Shown here: piece by piece, positions 1-6,685 of the stretch
How the letters are laid out: the number at the start of each line of letters is the position of its first letter
Position numbering within the stretch: the first letter of the stretch is position 1
Assembly (NCBI GenBank): GCA_013002595.1
Contig: JABDJG010000405.1
Span: 1 to 14,398, forward strand
Source: Hyphomicrobiales bacterium
GTDB lineage: Bacteria; Pseudomonadota; Alphaproteobacteria; Rhizobiales; Aestuariivirgaceae
Reading direction: 5' to 3'
Length of the DNA: 14,398 nucleotides
Notes under the pieces: model-generated
The model's input: only the letters and a program-made list of their open reading frames with translations
Told to the model about the DNA's origin: nothing
Databases searched by the model: none
Program-made: the position numbers and the translations under genes

Positions 1-293
1 AGGTTGCCATGCTGGTCGGCCACAAGTTCTCCGCTGCCGAACTGTTTCAGATGGCGACCGCCGGTAACGCGGAACGGCTCCATCTTCAAGATGAGATCGG
101 CAGTTTGAAACCAGGAAAGTGGGCGGATGTTGTGGTGCTTGACCCGGCAGCGACACAAGTCATGGCGGCCCGCCATGAAGTGTCACGGTCGCTTGAAGAC
201 ATCTTGTTCTCTTTGGTCATTCTGGGCGATGATCGTGCCGTCAGAGCGACCTATATCGCCGGCAAACGCGTTCATGGAAAGAAACCCAGATGA
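1..293 (+). CDS. guaD: Guanine deaminase, C-terminal fragment (5' end outside window)
   Basis: The fragment is the last 96 or so residues of an amidohydrolase-superfamily enzyme; codons begin at position 3 and the frame is open to the left edge. Guanine deaminase converts guanine to xanthine and ammonia in the cytoplasm with a metal-dependent TIM-barrel fold. What is visible is the C-terminal composite beta-sandwich region. It contains the amidohydrolase signature GSLKPGKWADVVVLD, followed by a segment typical of GuaD with RSLEDILF and GDDRAVRATYIAGK, where the closing strand returns to the barrel. The metal-binding histidines lie upstream and cannot be checked. The TGA stop overlaps the start of puuE by four bases (ATGA), which indicates one transcript and translational coupling and places both genes in purine catabolism. 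Related amidohydrolases such as 8-oxoguanine or methylthioadenosine deaminase are less likely given the C-terminal wording. Confidence 0.87.
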   Translation, partial: VAMLVGHKFSAAELFQMATAGNAERLHLQDEIGSLKPGKWADVVVLDPAATQVMAARHEVSRSLEDILFSLVILGDDRAVRATYIAGKRVHGKKPR

Positions 294-1198
294 GCAGTGA
301 CTATCCGCGCGACATGATCGGCTACGGCCGTTCCGGCCTTGATCCGCAATGGCCCGGCGATGCCTATGCCGCAATTCAGTTCGTGATCAATTACGAAGAG
401 GGCGGCGAGAATAACATCCTGCACGGCGAAGTCGGTTCCGAAGCATTCCTTTCAGAGGTCGTCGGTGCCGCCTCATGGCCTGGCCAGCGCCACATGAATA
501 TGGAATCGATCTATGAATACGGTTCGCGCGCCGGCTTCTGGAGATTGTGGCGCCTGTTCACGCAAGCCGAAGTGCCGGTCACCGTTTACGGTGTCGCGAC
601 CGCCATGGAGCGCAACCCCAAGGCGGTGGCGGCAATGCTGGAGAGCGATTGGGAGATCGCCAGCCACGGTCTCAAATGGATCGAGTACAAGGATTTCACC
701 AAGGACGATGAGCAGGCCCATATGGCCGAGGCGATCCGCATCCACACCGAATTGACCGGCGAACGGCCGCTCGGCTGGTACACCGGGCGCTCATCCATCA
801 ACACCACCGATCTGGTTATGGAGGAGGGCGGTTTCCTTTATTCGTCAGATAGTTACGCTGATGATCTGCCTTACTGGATCGACGGTCCCAAGGGTGCACA
901 CCTCATTGTGCCCTATACACTTGATGCAAACGACATGCGTTTTGCCACCCCGCAGGGCTTCAACAGTGGGGATCAGTTCTTTGCCTATCTGAAGGACTCG
1001 TTTGACTTGCTCTATGAAGAAGGCAGAGTCGGCGCCCCCAAGATGATGTCGATTGGTTTGCACTGCCGTCTCATCGGCCGACCCGGCCGCGCTGCTGCCC
1101 TCAAGCGCTTCGTTGAATACGTCAAGGCCCATGATCGGGTCTGGCTCGCGCGCCGCATCGATATCGCCCGCCACTGGCACGACATGCACGGCGCTTGA
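290..1198 (+). CDS. puuE: Allantoinase of the polysaccharide deacetylase type (PuuE)
   Basis: This 302-residue protein closely matches PuuE, the allantoinase recruited from the NodB/polysaccharide deacetylase fold and unrelated to the metal-dependent AllB. It hydrolyses allantoin to allantoate in the cytoplasm during urate breakdown. Diagnostic segments are PRDMIGYGR at residues 6-14, QFVINYEEGGE at 30-40, where metal-dependent deacetylases carry their catalytic Asp pair, a GSEAF segment at 49-53, and ASHGLKWIEY at 124-133. The last retains a single His in place of the zinc-binding HxxxH motif. The family is reported to work without metal, which fits these substitutions. GLHCRLIGRPGR at 256-267 near the C-terminus is also typical. 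The length is normal for the family. The start is fixed by the ATGA overlap with guaD. The gene is followed by 130 bases of non-coding DNA before the DUF817 gene. Confidence 0.93.
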   Translation: MSSDYPRDMIGYGRSGLDPQWPGDAYAAIQFVINYEEGGENNILHGEVGSEAFLSEVVGAASWPGQRHMNMESIYEYGSRAGFWRLWRLFTQAEVPVTVYGVATAMERNPKAVAAMLESDWEIASHGLKWIEYKDFTKDDEQAHMAEAIRIHTELTGERPLGWYTGRSSINTTDLVMEEGGFLYSSDSYADDLPYWIDGPKGAHLIVPYTLDANDMRFATPQGFNSGDQFFAYLKDSFDLLYEEGRVGAPKMMSIGLHCRLIGRPGRAAALKRFVEYVKAHDRVWLARRIDIARHWHDMHGA

Positions 1199-1285
1199 AG
1201 CGGCACTGACAGCGGTGGAAACTTGCTCAATCCATGCATAGGATTTATGGGGCCGTCACAGACGCTTGCACACAAACCCGATAGT

Positions 1286-1313
1286 CCGGGAACTCTCAGT
1301 ACGAAGTTCCTGG
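1286..1313 (+). promoter_or_regulatory. Hairpin reaching the ribosome-binding site of the DUF817 gene
   Basis: A 9-bp stem (1286-1294 with 1305-1313, one G-T wobble, 10-base loop) lies between puuE and the DUF817 gene. Its 3' arm includes the first two G residues of the TGGAGG sequence at 1311-1316, the only good Shine-Dalgarno sequence before the ATG at 1329. The pairing is seen directly in the sequence. A role in masking the ribosome-binding site, or as a 3' end structure for the guaD-puuE transcript, is inference. It has no T-run behind it, so it is not a classical intrinsic terminator. Confidence 0.35.
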
Positions 1314-1328
1314 AGGCTTGTGTCGAAC

Positions 1329-2282
1329 ATGACCGTCGCGGTTTCAAATCCAGCTGCAGCAAAACATTGGCGCCTCGGGCTCGGGGAATTCCTTCTGTTC
1401 GGCATTAAGCAGGCCTGGGCCTGCCTGTTCGGCGGATTGCTTCTTGCCCTGATCATTGCCACCAAACTGTGGTGGCCGGTTGATGCAGCACTGGCCCGCT
1501 ACGACTTCCTGCTGATCGCGGCAATCTGCATTCAGTTCGCGTTTTTACTGGCCAAGCTGGAGACCTTGGATGAGGCGAGGGTCATCTTGATCTTTCATGT
1601 CGTGGGAACCGTCATGGAGATCTTCAAGACGGGCATGGGCTCCTGGCAATATCCTGAAGACAATCTGATCCGCATTGGCGGCGTGCCGTTGTTCTCCGGT
1701 TTCATGTACTCGGCTGTCGGCAGCTACTTGTCGCGGGTCTGGCGGATATTCGACCTGCGGTTTTCAAGGTACCCGTCCAACCATTGGACAGTGGCCTTGT
1801 GTGCTGCGGCCTACCTGAATTTCTTTGCACACCACTACATTTGGGACTTTCGATATGTGCTCTTTGCGCTGGTCTTTGTGGTGTTTTCTGGAGCACGAGT
1901 ACATTTTGTAGCGGATCAACGATATCGCAGCATGCCGCTTGTCCTCGGTTTTGCGCTCGTCACATTCTTCATCTGGCTGGCAGAGAATGTTGGGACGCTC
2001 GGGCAGATATGGATCTATCCTCATCAGGAGCAAAACTGGCACATGGTATCGCCGGCAAAATTTGGATCCTGGTTCTTGTTGATGCTTATCAGCTTTGTGC
2101 TGGTCTCGCTGGTGCACAAGCCAAGAACACAACTGGAAATGGTTGAAGCGAACTCCAAATCGGGCGGCTATTTGAACCGGCGCACTTCCAGCAGATACGT
2201 CTTGCTGCCCGTGCGCACGATGAAGCGGTCATTGCCTGCCTCGCGCCAGGCTCTCAAACGGGGCCCGACATCGTCATCGTAG
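1329..2282 (+). CDS. DUF817 family multi-pass membrane protein
   Basis: This 317-residue integral inner-membrane protein has about seven or eight hydrophobic segments, near residues 20-48, 58-76, 85-98, 119-134, 155-171, 174-190, 200-218 and 245-263. The loop FKTGMGSWQYPE (99-110), the following IGGVPLFSGFMYSAVGSY (116-133) and the segment KFGSWFLLMLISFVLV near 244-259 are the conserved features I associate with DUF817, a family with no established function. I chose the ATG at 1329 because TGGAGG lies 12 bases upstream and the hydrophobic core starts soon after; the same frame is open further upstream. Residues after about 264 form a hydrophilic, basic tail. The last 38 codons overlap the 3' end of the gene on the other strand, so the tail may be a poorly conserved read-on extension. 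Its position after guaD-puuE suggests, without proving, a transport role for a purine or ureide compound. Confidence 0.8.
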   Translation: MTVAVSNPAAAKHWRLGLGEFLLFGIKQAWACLFGGLLLALIIATKLWWPVDAALARYDFLLIAAICIQFAFLLAKLETLDEARVILIFHVVGTVMEIFKTGMGSWQYPEDNLIRIGGVPLFSGFMYSAVGSYLSRVWRIFDLRFSRYPSNHWTVALCAAAYLNFFAHHYIWDFRYVLFALVFVVFSGARVHFVADQRYRSMPLVLGFALVTFFIWLAENVGTLGQIWIYPHQEQNWHMVSPAKFGSWFLLMLISFVLVSLVHKPRTQLEMVEANSKSGGYLNRRTSSRYVLLPVRTMKRSLPASRQALKRGPTSSS

Positions 2283-3289
2283 TATTTGAGATAGCCCCCG
2301 GTGCTCGTGTCGACCAGCTTCCCCGGATCGGCAATCGCAGCGGCGATATCAGTGAACAGCCCGACTGTGAAGTAGTCGGGCGGTATGTCGAAAACTTTCA
2401 GATTGTCGGGGTTTTCCGAGACGGTCTTGGCCACCAGTCGTGGACGCTTCGGCAAGAGGCCGAGTTCTTCCATGTCCTCTGTTGACTTGAGCCTTGCCTC
2501 ACCTTCGCGCAGGCCTGCCGCCATGTGCTTGGCAATCAGCTCAGCTCTGGTCTTTTTGAGCAACCGGGACCGTTCGATTGATGCCCGCCGGGAGCGCTCG
2601 TCGATGTGCCGTTGCGGGATCCCATCGGGATAAATGTCATCGAAGTCATCGTTGTGAAGGACAACTCTTTGCTTGCCATTGCTGTCAACTGTAACGATCG
2701 CAGAAGGAAAAGATTCGCGGCCCCGCACCCAGAACACCTCAACGCCATTCTGTAGCGTCTGATTACTAATTCCGGCCGAGCTGTACGTCGTCTGCTGCCA
2801 GCTCGCCGCCGCCGGCACATCCGGCCGCCAGGTGCCGGAAAGAGCCCATATGTCCGAGCGCGGCACCTTTGGGATTTGCAGGACCACAGTGAATTTTACC
2901 GCGCCGTTGTCCCGCTCGACACGCGCCGAAGCGCCGTTGAAGATGCGTCCACGGTAATGCTTGGTAGTGCGGCCCGAGAGTGGGCTGCCGGGCCAGGCCT
3001 GCAAGATCTCAACTTCGCCGCTCTGCACATCAATGCGTCGCAAACTGAAATCATCCGATGTTATATAGCTGGACGCGGGCGGCGTAAAATGCTCCCAGCC
3101 CATGCCCCAGATAAAGCCCGATGTGTCGCGCTGGAGGTAGTAAATGGCCTTGCCGGCCTCATCCCAAACCGGGGCAAAATAGCCCGAGTAGCGCTCATAA
3201 CTCGCAATGCCCAGCGCATAGGCGCCGGCTGCCAGCACAAGCGAGCCGCCGATTATCAATACGGCAATGATCCGGTAGGCCAATTTCAT
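2168..3289 (-). CDS. Membrane-anchored protein of unknown function
   Basis: I do not recognise this 373-residue protein. Residues 1-6 carry two basic residues and are followed by one hydrophobic segment at about 7-28. That predicts an uncleaved signal anchor with the rest in the periplasm. After the anchor, VWDEAGKAIYYLQRDTSG (41-58) and LRRIDVQSGEVEIL (83-96) look like one or two beta-propeller-type blades of the PD40/WD40 sort. Residues about 226-275 are helical and highly charged. A short final part contains TVGLFTDIAAAI (308-319) and GGYLKYYDDD (331-340). I chose the ATG at 3289 because AGGA lies seven bases upstream; ATG 3310 and TTG 3313 in the same frame lack such a site. The gene is divergent from the PaaK-like gene across 94 bases, and its 3' end overlaps the DUF817 gene by 115 bases. 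Confidence 0.72.
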   Translation of the reverse strand: MKLAYRIIAVLIIGGSLVLAAGAYALGIASYERYSGYFAPVWDEAGKAIYYLQRDTSGFIWGMGWEHFTPPASSYITSDDFSLRRIDVQSGEVEILQAWPGSPLSGRTTKHYRGRIFNGASARVERDNGAVKFTVVLQIPKVPRSDIWALSGTWRPDVPAAASWQQTTYSSAGISNQTLQNGVEVFWVRGRESFPSAIVTVDSNGKQRVVLHNDDFDDIYPDGIPQRHIDERSRRASIERSRLLKKTRAELIAKHMAAGLREGEARLKSTEDMEELGLLPKRPRLVAKTVSENPDNLKVFDIPPDYFTVGLFTDIAAAIADPGKLVDTSTGGYLKYYDDDVGPRLRAWREAGNDRFIVRTGSKTYLLEVRRFK

Positions 3290-3351
3290 CGAGATGTCCT
3301 GTTCGAGCATCAAACAATGCCCGTTCAGTCAGCTAAGTCAATCAATCGTGG

Positions 3352-3366
3352 ACCGGGCTGTCCGGT
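3352..3366. promoter_or_regulatory. Inverted repeat in divergent promoter region (candidate operator)
   Basis: The sequence ACCGG-GCTGT-CCGGT is a perfect inverted repeat with 5-base arms and a 5-base spacer. It sits 17 bases before the start codon of the PaaK-like gene, inside the 94-base gap shared with the divergent unknown membrane protein. Its position suits a repressor operator or a small 5' leader hairpin. No regulator gene is present in the window to pair with it, so the role is inference. Confidence 0.25.
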
Positions 3367-3383
3367 TGCGCCAACATGGTACC

Positions 3384-4697
3384 ATGAACCACTTTGCAGC
3401 CATCGAAGGCGCGGACTTTCTCGCACCAACCGACATCGCAGACATTCAAAAGCAGCGATGGCATGCCCAGGCGGGCTACGTGAGTGTCAACTCACAGTTT
3501 TACCGGCAGATGCTGGGTGGCCGGTCTTTGTCGGGCAATCTCACCGAGTTTCCCGATCTACCCTTTACCGACAAGGAGATGATCCGCGCCGATCAGCGTG
3601 AGAACCCGCCGTTTGGCTCGTACCTCGCCGCCGATTGCGGCACTGTCTCGCGCGTCCATAGGACCTCGGGCACGTCTGGCGTTGCCATGAATCTGGCGTT
3701 GTCGGCGGCCGATGCCGTGATGACCGCAAAGGTCGGCGCCCGCGCCCAGACGGCAGCCGGGCTCGGCCCCGGTCATCGTGTCGTGCACTGCCTGAACTAT
3801 CAGCTCTGGATGGGGGGATATACCGATCATGCAACGCTCGAAGAGACCGGTGCAACGGTGATCCCCTATGGCGTCGGGGGAACCGAAGGCCTGATCCGCG
3901 TCATCCGCGATCTTGGTGTCACCGCAATTTCCTGTACGCCGTCTTATCCGGCAGTGCTGCAACAGGTGCTCGCTAATCGGTTCCCGGACTTGAAGCCGCG
4001 TGATCTTGGCTTGAAGCTGGCCCTGTTCGGCGGCGAGCCCGGGCTCGATGAGCCGGCGTTCCGGCAACGACTGGAAGACACCTGGGGTTTTGCTGCCCGA
4101 AATGCCAACTATGGCGTTTCTGACGTGCTGTGCAATTTTGCCGGCCAGAGCGAATTCACCAATGATCTGCATTTCGTGGCGCAGGACGTTCTTTATCCCG
4201 AACTGATTGATCCACGGACTGGCAAAGTGAAACCGTGGCGCGACGGCGAGAGCGGCGAACTGGTCGTCACTCATCTGGCCAAACAATGCCAGCCGCTGGT
4301 GCGCTTCCGTACCGGTGATATTATCGAGCTGACCGGCACAGGCCTGGCGCAATGTGGCCGCAGCGCGCCTCGTTTCCGGGTGGTTGGGCGCAGCGATGAC
4401 ATGGTTGTTGTCCGTGGTCTCAATGTTTTCCCAGCAATGCTGGCTGGCATCGTGAGTGCATTCGCCGAACTTTCGAACGAATACAGGATCACGCTCGATC
4501 AGGCGCCGCCATATGAGTTACTGCCGCTGGAGGTCGAACTTGTGCCAGGTGTCGTTGCCGGCAGCTTGTTGGCACAGGCCGTGGAGAGCCGGATAAAGTC
4601 TGACATTGGCGTGACTGCCAAAGTAAGTGTGCTGGCGCCAGGTGAATTGCCGCGCACCGAAGGCAAGACCCGCCGGGTAATAAGGACCTACCAATGA
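3384..4697 (+). CDS. PaaK-like AMP-forming acyl/aryl-CoA ligase
   Basis: This 437-residue cytoplasmic enzyme has the adenylate-forming ligase fold in the short form used by phenylacetate-CoA ligase. It would activate a carboxylic acid as an acyl-AMP and pass it to coenzyme A. Visible motifs are the phosphate-binding loop RTSGTSG (93-99), the aromatic-anchored NYGVSD (242-247), RFRTGD (307-312) and GRSDDMVVVRGLNVFP (335-350) leading into the C-terminal domain. The catalytic lysine is probably K429 in PRTEGKTRR. Length matches PaaK at about 430-440 residues. The start at 3384 has no clear Shine-Dalgarno sequence; a three-codon mini-ORF (ATG at 3376, TGA at 3385-3387) overlaps it. The frame remains open upstream to 3294, but that would run into the divergent gene's start. 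It overlaps the crotonase gene by ATGA. The true substrate is unknown; phenylacetate is only one option, as other paa genes are absent here. Confidence 0.88.
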   Translation: MNHFAAIEGADFLAPTDIADIQKQRWHAQAGYVSVNSQFYRQMLGGRSLSGNLTEFPDLPFTDKEMIRADQRENPPFGSYLAADCGTVSRVHRTSGTSGVAMNLALSAADAVMTAKVGARAQTAAGLGPGHRVVHCLNYQLWMGGYTDHATLEETGATVIPYGVGGTEGLIRVIRDLGVTAISCTPSYPAVLQQVLANRFPDLKPRDLGLKLALFGGEPGLDEPAFRQRLEDTWGFAARNANYGVSDVLCNFAGQSEFTNDLHFVAQDVLYPELIDPRTGKVKPWRDGESGELVVTHLAKQCQPLVRFRTGDIIELTGTGLAQCGRSAPRFRVVGRSDDMVVVRGLNVFPAMLAGIVSAFAELSNEYRITLDQAPPYELLPLEVELVPGVVAGSLLAQAVESRIKSDIGVTAKVSVLAPGELPRTEGKTRRVIRTYQ

Positions 4698-5452
4698 CGA
4701 TGACCAGCTACCAGACCGTGCTCAGCCAGGACGACGGTGACGGTGTCCGTATCATCACGCTCAATCGTCCAGGCAGCCTCAATGCCATGAACCGCCAGCT
4801 GATTGACGATGTCGCACACGCATTCGATGATGCCAATGCGGATGATGCGACGCGCGTCATCATTTTCACCGGCGCCGGCCGTGCGTTTTGCGCCGGCGAT
4901 GACCGCCGCGAGCATGTTCACCCGGAAACCGAAGCAAAGGCCCGGGAATTGGTCGATGCCATTCAGGCGGCGACCTGCTCCATTGTTCTTGGCGCCAAAC
5001 CGGTCGTCGGCGCCATCAATGGCTGGGCGGTTGGCGGTGGTTTCGAATGGGCGATCAATTGCGATTTTCCAATCTGGGCCGAGAGTGCAAGGGGCTTCTT
5101 CCCGGAAGTTTCACTGAACCTGTTCGTCACTGGCGCGGTGACATCGTTCCTGCCAATGCTGATCGGCATGAACAAGGCCAAGGAAATGCTCATGCTCGGC
5201 GAGAGGTATGAAGCTGCACAACTGGTCGAGATGGGCGTTGCCTGGAAGGCAGTCCCCGATGCCGATTTGATGAACGAGGCTCGGCAGGTGGCCGGCAAAC
5301 TGAGTGCGCTGCCGCCAAAATCCATCACCGCCATGAAACGCGTCCTCAACAGCAGCGCGCTGGACATTGAAGCCGCATTACAGCGCGAGACTGATGCAAC
5401 AGTCGCAGGCTTCCTGGATCCCCACACAACAAAATTGCTCCAGGATTTCTGA
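4694..5452 (+). CDS. Enoyl-CoA hydratase/isomerase (crotonase) family protein
   Basis: This 252-residue protein has the full crotonase core. AFCAGDD (64-70) and the GGG of GWAVGGGFEWA (110-120) form the oxyanion hole. The two catalytic acids of classical enoyl-CoA hydratase are in place at E118 (GGGFE) and E138 (FFPE), 20 residues apart as in the rat enzyme (E144 and E164). The segment that is usually IPGAGGTQ is FVTGAVTSF (144-152) here, so the acyl pocket differs from standard hydratases. The gene is translationally coupled to the CoA ligase through ATGA. The pair probably activates an acid and then hydrates, isomerises or cleaves the resulting acyl-CoA. The family also includes dehalogenases, hydrolases and lyases, so the precise reaction is open. 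Transcription runs towards the convergent allA gene, with a short palindrome between them. Confidence 0.9.
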   Translation: MTMTSYQTVLSQDDGDGVRIITLNRPGSLNAMNRQLIDDVAHAFDDANADDATRVIIFTGAGRAFCAGDDRREHVHPETEAKARELVDAIQAATCSIVLGAKPVVGAINGWAVGGGFEWAINCDFPIWAESARGFFPEVSLNLFVTGAVTSFLPMLIGMNKAKEMLMLGERYEAAQLVEMGVAWKAVPDADLMNEARQVAGKLSALPPKSITAMKRVLNSSALDIEAALQRETDATVAGFLDPHTTKLLQDF

Positions 5453-5481
5453 TCCATTTTATCGCGCGCAATTTAATACTT

Positions 5482-5497
5482 GAGCATGATCGTGCTC
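5482..5497. repeat. Short palindrome between convergent genes, possible two-way terminator or repeat remnant
   Basis: GAGCATGATCGTGCTC is a near-perfect palindrome with five Watson-Crick pairs per arm, plus an inner T-G wobble and a G-C pair. It lies between the crotonase stop and the allA stop and touches the latter. It could act as a weak terminator for both operons, although it lacks a T-run. The arms resemble the ends of palindromic intergenic repeats (GAGCATGATC...) that I recall from many Rhizobiales genomes. If so, this may be a version collapsed to its ends. Both readings are inference. Confidence 0.3.
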
Positions 5498-5997
5498 TAG
5501 ACGGAAATATCCACACGCGCCGTGCCACCGAACGCACGCTCCTCAAGGTTATTGCCCGGCCCACCCCGGTCGATGATCAAGAAGTCGCTGTCCGGCTCAA
5601 GCACGAGCAAGGGGTGATGCCACACATTTCGGGCATAGTTGATGCCCTGAGAGCCGGTTGCCCGAAAGGCTTTAAGTCCGCCCGGGTCGCAAGGATCTTG
5701 CGCTAGCGAAACCACAAGCAGCCAATCCCTGTTCTGCAGCGGATAGAATGCCTGGCTGCCGAGCGGATGCCGCTCCATCAGGTCCAGACGGATTGGCCGC
5801 GGTCGCGGCTGACCGCGAAAAATACTGATCAGCGGTTCGCCGCTTTCGTGTGACACATCGATGTCGGCCAGGTCGTGATAACGTTCGGTCGTCCCCTGGT
5901 TGATGGGGTAATGCCCGGCCCCCGCCATTTCGATGACATCGCCGAAGTCGGCAAACGTCTGGCGGGTCAAAGGCTGGGGTTGTAGGATAACCGTCAT
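5497..5997 (-). CDS. allA: Ureidoglycolate lyase (AllA)
   Basis: This 166-residue cupin-fold enzyme splits ureidoglycolate into glyoxylate and urea, the last step of allantoin breakdown in the cytoplasm. Family hallmarks run in order: FGDVIE near residue 18, YPINQGTTERYHDLADIDV (30-48), ISIFRGQPRP (57-66), MERHPLGSQAFYPL (74-87), QGINYARNVWHHPL (117-130) and FLIIDRGGPGNNLEE (139-153). Length fits the family at about 160-170 residues. It is the last gene of the five-gene - strand operon and starts only three bases after the stop of the PNPOx-fold gene. It complements guaD and puuE at the other end of the window. Allantoate-processing genes between those steps are not present here. Confidence 0.94.
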   Translation of the reverse strand: MTVILQPQPLTRQTFADFGDVIEMAGAGHYPINQGTTERYHDLADIDVSHESGEPLISIFRGQPRPRPIRLDLMERHPLGSQAFYPLQNRDWLLVVSLAQDPCDPGGLKAFRATGSQGINYARNVWHHPLLVLEPDSDFLIIDRGGPGNNLEERAFGGTARVDISV

Positions 5998-6000
5998 TCT

Positions 6001-6633
6001 CTAGGACCCCGAGGCGTCCAATTGCGCCTTCAGCTTGGCGTTCTCTGCCCGCAAGTAATCAATCTCCTCGCGCACCGGCGACAAGAACTCTTCCAGCTGG
6101 CCTTTCGTGAAACGGCGCGCAATATGCTTCGGGCAGTTCCAGTCGAATGCTTCAAGATGAATGACCACAGCGCGCTCCGGAACGGCCTTATAGGCCTCAA
6201 GGTGCAGCCGGGCGACCAGATCCGGGTCATCGCCGATCGAAACAAGCTTCGCGCGTCCCCAGACCTTCAGTCTCTGCCGGTTGGCATAATCCATCAGGAT
6301 CAGCGATACCCGGTCATCGCCGGTCAGATTGCCGACGCTGAGATATTGCCGGTTGCCGCGAAAATCGGCATAGGCGATGGTCCTGTCATCGATCACTTTG
6401 AGGAAACCGGCCGGGCCGCCGCGAAACTGCACATAGGGCCAGCCGGTCTCAGATACTGTCGACTGATAGAAACCGTCGATCGCAGAGATGAAGGCGGATT
6501 CTCTGGCAGTTAGTTGGTCCCCGCCGTCGGCATCGGACGACAGCAAATCGGCATAACTGTCCGCCGAACCATGATCGGCCTGCTTGGCAAGCACGTTCGT
6601 TGTGAAGGCAATCTGTGCAAATGCGCGAGCCAT
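6001..6633 (-). CDS. Pyridoxamine 5'-phosphate oxidase-fold flavoprotein
   Basis: This 210-residue protein has the split-barrel FMN-binding fold of the PNPOx-like superfamily. Telling segments are GWPYVQFRGGPAGFLKVID (64-82), with R71-G72-G73-P74 in the usual FMN phosphate loop. FRGNRQYLSVGNL (91-103) and VSLILMDY (109-116) follow, and RLKVWGRAKLV (121-131) closes the barrel. The C-terminus (about 178-206) is a charged helix with heptad-like leucines, probably a dimer coiled coil. True PdxH proteins have a different C-terminal signature, so this is not a confident vitamin B6 enzyme; the family also includes flavin reductases and general FMN oxidoreductases. GGAG lies seven bases before the start. 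It is the fourth gene of the operon, 52 bases after the ketopantoate-reductase-like gene. It could supply electrons or act on an intermediate, but this is inference. Confidence 0.84.
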   Translation of the reverse strand: MARAFAQIAFTTNVLAKQADHGSADSYADLLSSDADGGDQLTARESAFISAIDGFYQSTVSETGWPYVQFRGGPAGFLKVIDDRTIAYADFRGNRQYLSVGNLTGDDRVSLILMDYANRQRLKVWGRAKLVSIGDDPDLVARLHLEAYKAVPERAVVIHLEAFDWNCPKHIARRFTKGQLEEFLSPVREEIDYLRAENAKLKAQLDASGS

Positions 6634-6685
6634 ATCAAATCTCCCGGATGCAGTGCAGTTCGGCTGGCTGTCGAGTCAGGCCATT

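Noticed and set aside
2876..3601. + strand open frame of 241 codons overlapping the unknown gene and the ligase start
   Set aside because: It crosses two better-supported genes and a divergent promoter region, and the translation resembles nothing known.
3558..4352. Long - strand open frame (264 codons) opposite the PaaK-like ligase gene
   Set aside because: It is the antisense shadow of a gene with clear ligase motifs; the translation has no recognisable domain and no upstream signals.
4963..5457. - strand open frame opposite the crotonase gene
   Set aside because: Antisense shadow of a conserved crotonase; Ser/Ala-rich translation without a domain.
6022..6513. + strand open frame opposite the PNPOx-fold gene
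   Set aside because: The opposite strand has FMN-binding motifs and operon spacing; this frame has neither a motif nor a ribosome-binding site.
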